Position numbers and translations under genes: made by a program. 8,275 nucleotides of DNA from Candidatus Sabulitectum sp. (GTDB lineage: Bacteria > Fermentibacterota > Fermentibacteria > Fermentibacterales > JCC-6): the NCBI GenBank assembly GCA_023136985.1, contig JAGLQD010000100.1:1-8275 (forward strand), in the 5' to 3' direction. Below, one piece after another: positions 1 through 5,938 of the stretch. The notes below the pieces were generated by a model. That model did not search any database. It was not told the DNA's origin and worked only from the letters and a program-made list of their open reading frames with translations. How positions within the stretch are numbered: the first letter of the stretch is position 1; each line of letters opens with the position of its first letter.

Positions 1-1208
1 TGAGAGCAGTTCTTCTTGACGATTCCACAGCAGCCGCCGAAATGGCTTTTGAATGGAATGCAGGTAACTACGATTCTTCTGTTTTTTCAATTTCCGCTCC
101 GTGGAGCCTTGCAGATGGATCAAGCTACAGAACTTTCAACGGTCCAGTTCAAAGAATTACCACCACCTTTCTTCCGCTTCTTTCCATGGAAACCGGGACA
201 GCCCATGTTCTTCCCATGTACGGAGAGTGGTGTGTCTGTATCCTTAACCTTTCAGAGGGAGAATGGGTGCAGGATGATGAAGCAGTCAGTCTGGGGTTCA
301 TGGGTGCTGTTGCTGCTGCAACTCCCCATGTCATTCTTTCAAGGGGAATTTCCTCCCTTGCTGACAACTGCATTGTAAGCAGAGTCGGTATTGTTTCTTC
401 CGGCAGTGACAGCACGGAGCCGGTAGTACTTTTCAGCAACGATACTCTTACCGTTGCTGACATTCTTGATATCATGGAGAAAGCTCATCCTGCTAACTAT
501 GCAGGCCAGGTGCCGGATGAACTATCGGTATTCTCTCCTCCGCAGGTGTTTTCCACGACTGAAGTTGCTTTGTGGTTCTATGTTAAAGCAGTAGCCCAGA
601 AATATGGCCTTGCAGAACTTGCAACTGAACAGGGCGTCTTGCTTCCGGAAGATGCTCTTGATTACGCCAGAGCCGAGAGTGTTATCAGAGCCAGAGTTCT
701 TCAGGCAAGCATCCCTGACAGCAGCGAAGTTGCAAACTGGTTTGGGGAGAATTCTGATATGTTCCTCATACCGGAAAGACGCTCGGTTCTTCTGGGATAC
801 ACAACAATTACTGAAGCCTCTGATCCACAGACATCTTCAAGCTTTGCCGGTTTGGCCAGCTGTCAAACTGTTGTTGATTCCAGCGGTGTAATGGTTCCGA
901 CTCCTCTCCGGGTCTCTGAGGCTTTTGGTTCGGTGCTTGGTTCTGCAGTTTTTGCTGCGGATTCCGGCGTTTTCAGCGGACCGGTTATGCTTGAAGGGGA
1001 ACTTGCAGCATGGTTCGAGGTAATTGAGATTGCCCCTCCGGATATTGCTTCACTGGAAGATGTCTACCTCCAGGCCGAGCTGCAGGCAGCTTCCGGGATG
1101 TTTTCTTCCGGGTTTGATGCTTTAATGAACGAGCTTTTTGCAACATATACGGTGACAATTGACACCGCAGCCGTGGAAGAGATCGATCTCTGGGGTGGAA
1201 CACGGTAA
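1..1208 (+). CDS. SurA/PpiC-like protein with two degenerate parvulin modules (5' partial)
   Basis: The reading frame is open from the left edge (first whole codon at base 3), so the true start lies upstream; the internal ATG at 42 is not a convincing start. 401 residues are visible. Residues 1-82 read like the body of a parvulin domain: a helix ending in a Trp-Asn-Ala-Gly turn at the usual 'l..G..F' position, and YGEWCVCILN at 73-82 where active parvulins have G-[FYW]-H-I-I-x-L. A SurA_N-like segment begins near 'VVLFSNDTLTVADIL' (141-155). A second parvulin-like domain spans about 259-342, opening with RRSVLLGYTTI and closing with GPVMLEGELAAWFEV. Neither domain shows the catalytic histidines or the GG-x-LGW loop, so I infer a chaperone-type or pseudo-enzyme rather than an active isomerase. 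It is very acidic (about 52 Asp/Glu against 14 Lys/Arg after residue 13). A signal peptide is expected but lies outside the window. The next gene starts 17 bases downstream. The superfamily call is fairly safe; the precise function is not known. Confidence 0.72.
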   Translation, partial: RAVLLDDSTAAAEMAFEWNAGNYDSSVFSISAPWSLADGSSYRTFNGPVQRITTTFLPLLSMETGTAHVLPMYGEWCVCILNLSEGEWVQDDEAVSLGFMGAVAAATPHVILSRGISSLADNCIVSRVGIVSSGSDSTEPVVLFSNDTLTVADILDIMEKAHPANYAGQVPDELSVFSPPQVFSTTEVALWFYVKAVAQKYGLAELATEQGVLLPEDALDYARAESVIRARVLQASIPDSSEVANWFGENSDMFLIPERRSVLLGYTTITEASDPQTSSSFAGLASCQTVVDSSGVMVPTPLRVSEAFGSVLGSAVFAADSGVFSGPVMLEGELAAWFEVIEIAPPDIASLEDVYLQAELQAASGMFSSGFDALMNELFATYTVTIDTAAVEEIDLWGGTR

Positions 1209-1210
1209 AT

Positions 1211-1217
1211 GGAAGGA
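1211..1217 (+). promoter_or_regulatory. Shine-Dalgarno sequence of the PpiC gene
   Basis: GGAAGGA sits 8 bases before the ATG at 1226, in the 17-base gap after the preceding stop codon. It supports the ATG at 1226 as the start, directly followed by a good signal peptide. Confidence 0.6.
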
Positions 1218-1225
1218 AAATAGAT

Positions 1226-2041
1226 ATGAAAAGATTTTTTTACCTGCTGGTACTTGTATCAGTTATGAGCGGTGCAGCAGCTGCAGATGTTCTTGCTTCT
1301 GTTGATTCCAGAGAACTTTCCTGGGAAGATCTGGTTGAACTCGTTGGTGGTCCAGAGGTTATTTCCAGCCTGGGCATCAGCACAGAGGCTGCAGCAGCAG
1401 ATCTGCTGGACACCTGGATCATAGAGCAGATCATTCTTGCTGCTGCGGAAGAAAGTGATGTTGCATCCAGACCTGATGTGGCCGCTATTATTGAGCAGAC
1501 AGTGAGCCAGATAATAGTGGAAGCCTATATAACCGATATTATTAATGATGTGGAAGTTTCCAGACTGGAGGTCGAGAACTATATAGATGTCTGGAGTGAA
1601 ACGTACACCATGAGATACAATGTAAGGCACATATTGCTTCCAGATCCGGTAATTGCTTCATCTGTGCTTTCAAGACTCAACTCCGGTGAATCTTTTGCTA
1701 CCCTTGCCAGTCAGTTCTCTATGGGCCCCAGTGCTCCATCAGGCGGCAATCTGGGCTGGATGGCCCGTGGTATGATCTCTCCTGATTTTATGGAGGCAGT
1801 GTGCCGCCTGTCTACTGGAGAGATATCCGGTGTTGTTGAGACTTCAATGGGTTTTCACATAATTCAGCTTATGGATAAGACTCCGCTGGATGACCCGATC
1901 ACCCCTGAGGAGACCATGGAACTTGCAACCATGGAATTGATGTCTGCCAAGCGGGAAGAGCTGCTGATTCAGTTTATTGAAGATCTTAGAGAAGACCATA
2001 TAGTTAACGCCTGGCCTGAACGGCTGCTGAATCACATATAA
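1226..2041 (+). CDS. Exported parvulin-type peptidyl-prolyl isomerase (PpiC family)
   Basis: Predicted periplasmic cis-trans prolyl isomerase and foldase, 271 residues. Residues 1-20 are a clear Sec signal peptide: MKR n-region, hydrophobic core, and a small-residue AAAA end followed by Asp, with no lipobox Cys, so signal peptidase I cleavage is likely. Residues 21-40 carry the SurA_N-like opening 'DVLASVDSRELSWEDL', then a helical region to about 128. The parvulin domain covers about 130-216 and is the most canonical of the four in this window: NVRHILL with His135, GGNLGWMARG at 173-182, and MGFHIIQL with His211. Both parvulin histidines are therefore present and isomerase activity is expected. 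The C-terminal tail (217-271) is helical and charged. The gene lies 17 bases from each neighbour, within a run of four relatives. It could be called prsA-like or ppiD-like, but it has neither the lipoprotein Cys of PrsA nor the membrane anchor of PpiD. Confidence 0.9.
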   Translation: MKRFFYLLVLVSVMSGAAAADVLASVDSRELSWEDLVELVGGPEVISSLGISTEAAAADLLDTWIIEQIILAAAEESDVASRPDVAAIIEQTVSQIIVEAYITDIINDVEVSRLEVENYIDVWSETYTMRYNVRHILLPDPVIASSVLSRLNSGESFATLASQFSMGPSAPSGGNLGWMARGMISPDFMEAVCRLSTGEISGVVETSMGFHIIQLMDKTPLDDPITPEETMELATMELMSAKREELLIQFIEDLREDHIVNAWPERLLNHI

Positions 2042-2058
2042 CAGAACGGGGATACTTA

Positions 2059-2877
2059 ATGGGAAAATCAATGCCTATTGTTTTGTGGATTCTTACAGGT
2101 GTTGTAGCAGGGGCCACGGTGTTTATGCTTCTTTCGTACACAGGCACCACTGAGGGCAATCTGCTCACAGCAGAAGATCCCGGTGGATCAGGCAGAGATA
2201 TACTGGCTTCCGTTGGACCCCATGTTCTGTATACGTCCGATGTGGCTTCAATAAGAACAGGAGAAGGAGCTGTTCACAGCTGGATCAGGGATCAACTGCT
2301 TGCCTGCGCGGCAGAGGAGGCTGGTCTTGAAAATCCTGCTATTAGCAGATTTGTGCAGGAGAGAGCAAAACAGCTTTATCTCCGCGATCTTATGGTCGAT
2401 CATGTTGTTGCTTTTATTCAGACCCCATCCCAGGCTGAGGTGCAAGCTTACATGGTAGCAAATCCCGGGCTGTTTCTTCTGGAAAGGCATTATTATCAGA
2501 TAATTGCTGCTGACAGTGCTATTGCTGATTCGATCCACATCCGCCTTGGCTGGGGGCAGAACTTTCAGGTAACTGCACAGAATTCGTCTCTGGGGCAGAA
2601 GGCGGCAATTGGCGGAGATATGGGCTTTGTCACCGGAGGCGAGATGCTGCTTCAGGGGATGCCCATGGAAATTGCTCTATTAGACGGGTTGAGTGAAGTG
2701 GTTCCGTCAAGTATTGGTTGGCATATTTTCAAAGTTTCCGAGACCAGAGCTGTTACAGATTCTCTCAGGGTTATGAGAGGTGCAGCAGAGGCTTTATACA
2801 ATTCCAGAGTTGAAGCAGCACTTGACAGTGTGCTTCTTGTGACTGAAAACAGATTGTCCGCGGAGGTGGTCCATTGA
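2059..2877 (+). CDS. Membrane-anchored PpiC-like protein with altered active site
   Basis: 272 residues. One N-terminal hydrophobic segment (about 6-28, rich in Leu, Val, Gly and Ala) has no clear small-x-small cleavage site, so a PpiD-like inner-membrane anchor with the rest in the periplasm is likely. A SurA_N-like motif follows at 46-64 ('RDILASVGPHVLYTSDV'), then helices to about 135. The parvulin-like domain spans about 143-227. It keeps the GGDMGF loop (185-190) and IGWHIFKV with His222, but the first strand reads RHYYQIIA, so Gln147 appears to sit where the first catalytic His normally is. Activity is therefore doubtful and a chaperone or partner role is plausible. The start at 2059 has GGGGA at 2048-2052 about 6 bases upstream; an ATG at 2071 is an alternative that keeps the membrane segment. 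The end overlaps the next gene by four bases (TTGA), which suggests translational coupling with surA. Confidence 0.8.
   Translation: MGKSMPIVLWILTGVVAGATVFMLLSYTGTTEGNLLTAEDPGGSGRDILASVGPHVLYTSDVASIRTGEGAVHSWIRDQLLACAAEEAGLENPAISRFVQERAKQLYLRDLMVDHVVAFIQTPSQAEVQAYMVANPGLFLLERHYYQIIAADSAIADSIHIRLGWGQNFQVTAQNSSLGQKAAIGGDMGFVTGGEMLLQGMPMEIALLDGLSEVVPSSIGWHIFKVSETRAVTDSLRVMRGAAEALYNSRVEAALDSVLLVTENRLSAEVVH
2862..2866 (+). promoter_or_regulatory. Shine-Dalgarno sequence selecting the TTG start of surA
   Basis: GGAGG lies 7 bases before the TTG at 2874. In that frame there is a stop at 2844-2846 and no ATG, GTG or other TTG between it and 2874, so this site decides the start. It lies inside the end of the preceding gene. 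Confidence 0.7.
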
Positions 2878-4130
2878 TTAATATTCTTCTGTGTGTTGCT
2901 GTACTGATCTCAGCACCCATGACACTCGAAAGAGTTATTGCAGTTGTTGGATCAGAACCTGTTCTGCATTCAGATGTGGTTTCACTTTTAATAGAATCCG
3001 GTATCGATCAGGAAACAGCGTACAATGTTGATCCGTCCAGTTCTTCGTACCAGCTTGCGGTGGAGCAGATCATTGAAGAGAAGCTTCTGGTGGAGGCGGC
3101 AAGGCGCGAAGGGCTTTATCCCGATCGCCAGCAGATAGAGAATGCAGTTGACCAGGCAATGAACGACGTAAGAAGTGAATTCAGTACCGAGGGTGAATTT
3201 ATGGCTTACCTCAGTTCCCTTGGAATGACAGTTGGAGATTTAATGGACAGCTACTCGTCTATGATGGGTGACAAGATAGCAAGTGAGAATTATGTCCGGT
3301 TCAAAGCCGGAACAATAATGTCATCTCTTCCTTCAGACGCTGCAGCGTTTCTTGCTGAGAATCAGGACGCAGTACAGGAGGTTCTTACTCCTTCAAACAT
3401 CAGCTGGATCTACCTGCCAGTTCTGCCTTCGGGGACAGAAGAGGCCAGTGAGACTCTCTCCGAAATCAGCACTGGTATAGAGGCCGGCGAAACAACATTC
3501 TCTGCAGCAGCAGCAACTTATTCACAGGATGGCTCTGCTTCATCAGGAGGAGACCTGGGCTGGTTCAGCAGAGGAGACATGACCTCTACTTTTGAGGGTG
3601 TAGTGTACTCCCTTGAACCTGGTGAGATCGCAGGACCTTTTCTTACCCCGTTCGGAGTTCATCTGGTGAAGCTTACAGATCGGGATGAAGATAGGGTCAG
3701 GGCCAGCCACATTATTATTATTGCGGAACTTGAAGTCGCGGATCTGGATTCCACCATCCGTCGCGGAGAAGAAATAGTTTCAGAGTTAGAGGCTGGTCTG
3801 GACTTTGCTGCGGCAGTTGACCAGTTCAGTTATGATCCGGATCCCGATAATGAGAATGGTTTTCTGGGAACGGTAAATATTGGCGCCTGGGAAGGTGCCA
3901 TGCGAGAGTCCGTTATACATCTTAATCCTGGTGAAGTATCAGAACCAGTAGCAGTGGAGCAGAATATGGCTGTTGCTATCTTCAGAATGAATGAAGACCA
4001 GAGCATCAACTGGGAGGCTTATTCCGCTGAGGAACTCAACTCTATGGTTCAATCTGTATACTGGCAGAGTTACTACTCTGGAATGATTGAGTCTCTCAGA
4101 TCTGATTTACCCATAGTGATGAATATCTGA
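2874..4130 (+). CDS. surA: SurA-like periplasmic chaperone / peptidyl-prolyl isomerase
   Basis: 418 residues, close to the usual SurA length, with the SurA layout. A short hydrophobic signal segment (1-16) is followed by 'LERVIAVVGSEPVLHSDV' (18-35), the classic SurA N-terminal opening, and an N-terminal chaperone domain to about 165. Parvulin 1 spans about 174-269: it has GGDLGWFSRGD (225-235) and FGVHLVKL with His263, but the first-strand His is lost (SWIYLPV). Parvulin 2 spans about 274-372: it has RVRASHIIII with His279 and GFLGTVNIG (329-337), but the closing G-x-H strand is replaced by EQNMAVAIFRM. The C-terminal helix is about 380-418. Known SurA escorts unfolded outer-membrane proteins from Sec to the BAM complex; that role is inferred here. 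The start is TTG, overlapping the previous stop by four bases. The n-region has no Lys or Arg, unusual for a signal peptide. The protein is very acidic. The next gene overlaps by one base (TGATG). Confidence 0.87.
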   Translation: MINILLCVAVLISAPMTLERVIAVVGSEPVLHSDVVSLLIESGIDQETAYNVDPSSSSYQLAVEQIIEEKLLVEAARREGLYPDRQQIENAVDQAMNDVRSEFSTEGEFMAYLSSLGMTVGDLMDSYSSMMGDKIASENYVRFKAGTIMSSLPSDAAAFLAENQDAVQEVLTPSNISWIYLPVLPSGTEEASETLSEISTGIEAGETTFSAAAATYSQDGSASSGGDLGWFSRGDMTSTFEGVVYSLEPGEIAGPFLTPFGVHLVKLTDRDEDRVRASHIIIIAELEVADLDSTIRRGEEIVSELEAGLDFAAAVDQFSYDPDPDNENGFLGTVNIGAWEGAMRESVIHLNPGEVSEPVAVEQNMAVAIFRMNEDQSINWEAYSAEELNSMVQSVYWQSYYSGMIESLRSDLPIVMNI

Positions 4131-4402
4131 TGAGAATTGACTTGTTTTTGAAGGTAACAGGCCTGCTGAAAACCCGATCCATTGCCGGTAAGGCCATCGG
4201 GTCAGGGGCTGTGGAATTGAATGGCATCAAGGCAAAAGCCTCTTCCTCCGTGGAAACCGGTTCTGTGATAAGCCTCATTAAACCCGATGGAAGCAGATTG
4301 ACTATCAGGGTTCTCACGGTACCTTCCTCAAAGAATGTGTCCAGAAGAGACAGAAGCTCTCTTTACGATGTTCTTAACCGGGAGGAGCAGGGTTGCTTGT
4401 AA
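4130..4402 (+). CDS. Small S4-domain RNA-binding protein, RqcP/Hsp15-like
   Basis: 90 residues. Residues 1-50 form an S4 RNA-binding domain: MRIDLFLKVTGLLKTRSIA, then AIGSGAVELNGIKAKAS and VETGSVISL, matching the family pattern R-x-D-x-x-L plus a 'G-x-V-x-(V/L)-N-G' turn. The length and the ending (YDVLNREE near 79-86, like the 'Y-x-x-L-x-x-E' end of Bacillus YabO/RqcP) fit RqcP better than E. coli Hsp15, which is longer with a basic tail. RqcP and Hsp15 bind stalled 50S subunits carrying peptidyl-tRNA; RqcP supports RqcH-driven alanine tailing. No rqcH is visible here, so the exact role is inferred. It is basic, unlike the acidic exported proteins upstream. The ATG overlaps the surA stop by one base and has no clear Shine-Dalgarno sequence, so re-initiation after surA is likely. 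Its 3' end overlaps ftsE by 10 bases. Confidence 0.78.
   Translation: MRIDLFLKVTGLLKTRSIAGKAIGSGAVELNGIKAKASSSVETGSVISLIKPDGSRLTIRVLTVPSSKNVSRRDRSSLYDVLNREEQGCL
4381..4387 (+). promoter_or_regulatory. Shine-Dalgarno sequence selecting the TTG start of ftsE
   Basis: GGAGGAG inside the end of the S4-protein gene lies 5-7 bases before the TTG at 4393. That start gives the normal FtsE N-terminus; starting at the ATG at 4405 would remove the first beta strand. Confidence 0.65.
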
Positions 4403-5079
4403 CCATGACCGGTGTCCGGTTGAGCTATGGAAGATGGCCTGCGCTGGACAAAATTGATATGGAGATCAAGCAGGGAGAATTTCTTGTTATCTCCGGCCCC
4501 AGCGGTGCTGGAAAAACTACTTTGCTTAGGCTTATCTGGATGGGAGACAGGCCGGATTCCGGTCTTGTTGAAGTGAGTGGTTTCAGATCGGACAGAATAC
4601 GAAGGAGTGAACTTCCGCAACTCAGAAGAAAGATCGGCATAGTGTTTCAGGATTTCAGGCTTCTCCATACAAGAACTGTTTTTGATAATGTGGCACTTCC
4701 TCTACAGGTGACAGGAACCGGTAAGCGAACCGTTCAGAAGAGAGTAATTTCTCTTCTGGCCAGAATGGGTCTAAGTCACAGAAGAAATGCATTTCCCCAT
4801 GAACTCAGTGGTGGCGAGCAGCAGAGGGTGGCCATTGCAAGAGCTATGGTTGCGCATCCTGTAATACTTCTGGCTGATGAACCAACAGGTAACCTGGATC
4901 CGGAAGTTTCCAGAGAGGTTGTCGAGCTTCTTCTGGAAATTAACAGAGGAGGAACCACAGTGGTAATGGCAACCCATGATCCAAGGCAGGTTCCTGCAGG
5001 GAAAGGTCGCTTCCTCTTTCTTGACAAAGGGGTTCTTCGCGGGGCTGACAGATGGACTGAACTGGATTCGGAAACATGA
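4393..5079 (+). CDS. ftsE: Cell division ATP-binding protein FtsE
   Basis: ABC ATPase of the FtsEX complex, which sits at the division septum under FtsX and uses ATP to control peptidoglycan hydrolases. 228 residues, the usual size. Every ATPase motif is present: Walker A GPSGAGKTT (35-43), Q-loop Gln86 in VFQDFRLL, signature LSGGEQQRVAIARAM (138-152), Walker B VILLADEPTGNLD (157-169) and H-loop His195 in ATHD. The phrase FQDFRLL followed by 'TVFDNVALPL' is typical of FtsE rather than of LolD or MacB ATPases, and the partner ftsX follows directly with an ATGA overlap. The TTG start at 4393 gives MLVTMTGVRLSYG, which lines up with the usual FtsE first strand. It overlaps the S4-protein gene by 10 bases. 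Confidence 0.93.
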   Translation: MLVTMTGVRLSYGRWPALDKIDMEIKQGEFLVISGPSGAGKTTLLRLIWMGDRPDSGLVEVSGFRSDRIRRSELPQLRRKIGIVFQDFRLLHTRTVFDNVALPLQVTGTGKRTVQKRVISLLARMGLSHRRNAFPHELSGGEQQRVAIARAMVAHPVILLADEPTGNLDPEVSREVVELLLEINRGGTTVVMATHDPRQVPAGKGRFLFLDKGVLRGADRWTELDSET

Positions 5080-5936
5080 GTCTTTTTCAATCAGCAACAA
5101 GAGAAGTTGCTATCAATCTTACCTCGCGACCAGGTGCCCGGCTTGTTACATTGCTTATGGTTGCCTTGGCTTTCATTGTGTTTGATACTTTTCTGATCAT
5201 ATCCTGGAATTTGCAGGGAATAATGGATCGCGAGGAGAACCTTGTGGGAATGGAGGTTTTCCTGCAGAGAGATATCTCACAGGCTCAGGGACTGGTGATC
5301 GGAGATAATATCAGCAGTATGCCGGATGTTAAGTCGGTCTACTATGTCTCTCCGCAGGAGGCAGAGGCTTTATTCAGGGCAGAGCTACCTGGAAGAGCAG
5401 ATCTTCTGGATGTTATGGGAAATGATTTCAGACTTCCTGCATCTCTTCAGATCGTTTTTGAGCCGGAGACAATGAACCAGGGAAGAATAACAGAGCTTTC
5501 CAGGCAGATCGGATCAATTGCAGGGGTTGATGATGCAGTTTACGGCGAGGATTATCTGCCGGGTCTTCTGAAAACAGTAACTACTATAAGAAGGCTTGTT
5601 ATCCTTCTTGGAATAGTTCTTGTCTCAAGTATTTCTATGGTTGTTTTCTATACTGTACGACTGTCAGTTGTGCGCAGGTCGCTCACAGTTGACATAATGA
5701 GAACCGTTGGTGCGCCATGGTGGTTCATCAGGATTCCCTTTGTAATAGAGGGAGTATTTATGGGTGTGATCGGTTCCGCCGGAGGGCTTGCCATATCGGC
5801 GATCTTGTCAAAAGTACTGGCTGGTGCAGTTACTCACAGGTTTATGCCCCTGTCATGGATGACTCTCGTTATCCTGCTTGGTGCTATTACAGGAACTGTG
5901 GGTGCTCTGGCCGGTTCATACGAAAAGGAAAGGTAA
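5076..5936 (+). CDS. ftsX: Cell division protein FtsX (permease-like subunit)
   Basis: Membrane partner of FtsE, 286 residues. Predicted layout: cytoplasmic N-terminus, TM1 about 22-44, an extracytoplasmic domain about 45-168, TM2 about 172-194, TM3 about 222-246, TM4 about 258-280, and a short charged tail. Family marks are 'LPASLQIVFEP' (120-130, the FtsX N-x-L-P-A-S-hydrophobic motif of the outer loop) and 'DIMRTVGAPWWFIRIPFVIEG' split across 206-226, the cytoplasmic coupling segment leading into TM3. The external domain normally recruits EnvC or another M23-type hydrolase activator; no such gene is adjacent here. The start ATG overlaps the ftsE stop (ATGA) with only a weak GGAAA upstream, so translation is probably coupled to ftsE. 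yajC begins two bases after the stop. Confidence 0.92.
   Translation: MSLFQSATREVAINLTSRPGARLVTLLMVALAFIVFDTFLIISWNLQGIMDREENLVGMEVFLQRDISQAQGLVIGDNISSMPDVKSVYYVSPQEAEALFRAELPGRADLLDVMGNDFRLPASLQIVFEPETMNQGRITELSRQIGSIAGVDDAVYGEDYLPGLLKTVTTIRRLVILLGIVLVSSISMVVFYTVRLSVVRRSLTVDIMRTVGAPWWFIRIPFVIEGVFMGVIGSAGGLAISAILSKVLAGAVTHRFMPLSWMTLVILLGAITGTVGALAGSYEKER
5925..5933 (+). promoter_or_regulatory. Shine-Dalgarno sequence of yajC
   Basis: AAGGAAAGG, inside the end of ftsX, lies 5-9 bases before the ATG at 5939. This sets the yajC start well inside a longer open frame that reads back to about 5717. Confidence 0.6.
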
Positions 5937-5938
5937 TT

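Noticed and set aside
42..44. ATG at 42 as the start of the first gene
   Set aside because: The frame is open back to the window edge, and the 13 residues before it (RAVLLDDSTAAAE) continue the parvulin pattern, so the gene is 5' truncated.
1209..1223. Four-codon mini-ORF (ATG GAA GGA AAA TAG) between the first two genes
   Set aside because: It overlaps the Shine-Dalgarno sequence of the next gene and has no ribosome binding site of its own; most likely incidental.
1395..1408. Perfect 14-base palindrome CAGCAGATCTGCTG
   Set aside because: It lies in the middle of the PpiC coding region, where it encodes an ordinary Ala-Asp-Leu-Leu stretch; it is probably chance from GCAG-rich codons, with no second copy noticed.
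2822..2850. TTGACA -35-like hexamers (also near 5022, 5689 and 1158)
   Set aside because: None has a reasonable TATAAT-like hexamer at 16-18 bases, and all lie within coding sequence; no promoter can be supported.
1..4130. Possible recent gene duplication visible as DNA repeats among the four parvulin genes
   Set aside because: Similarity is only at the level of short protein motifs; no long nucleotide repeats are evident, so the duplications are old.
4776..5090. Reverse-strand open frames across ftsE (also 149-475, 1259-1630, 6415-6741, 6806-7126)
   Set aside because: They lie wholly opposite well-supported genes, have low-complexity Ser/Arg-rich or unlike-protein translations and no recognisable domain.
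5717..5938. Long N-terminal extension of yajC back to 5717
   Set aside because: This part reads the ftsX sequence out of frame and gives a Cys/Arg-rich non-protein-like sequence; the ATG at 5939 with AAGGAAAGG gives a normal YajC.
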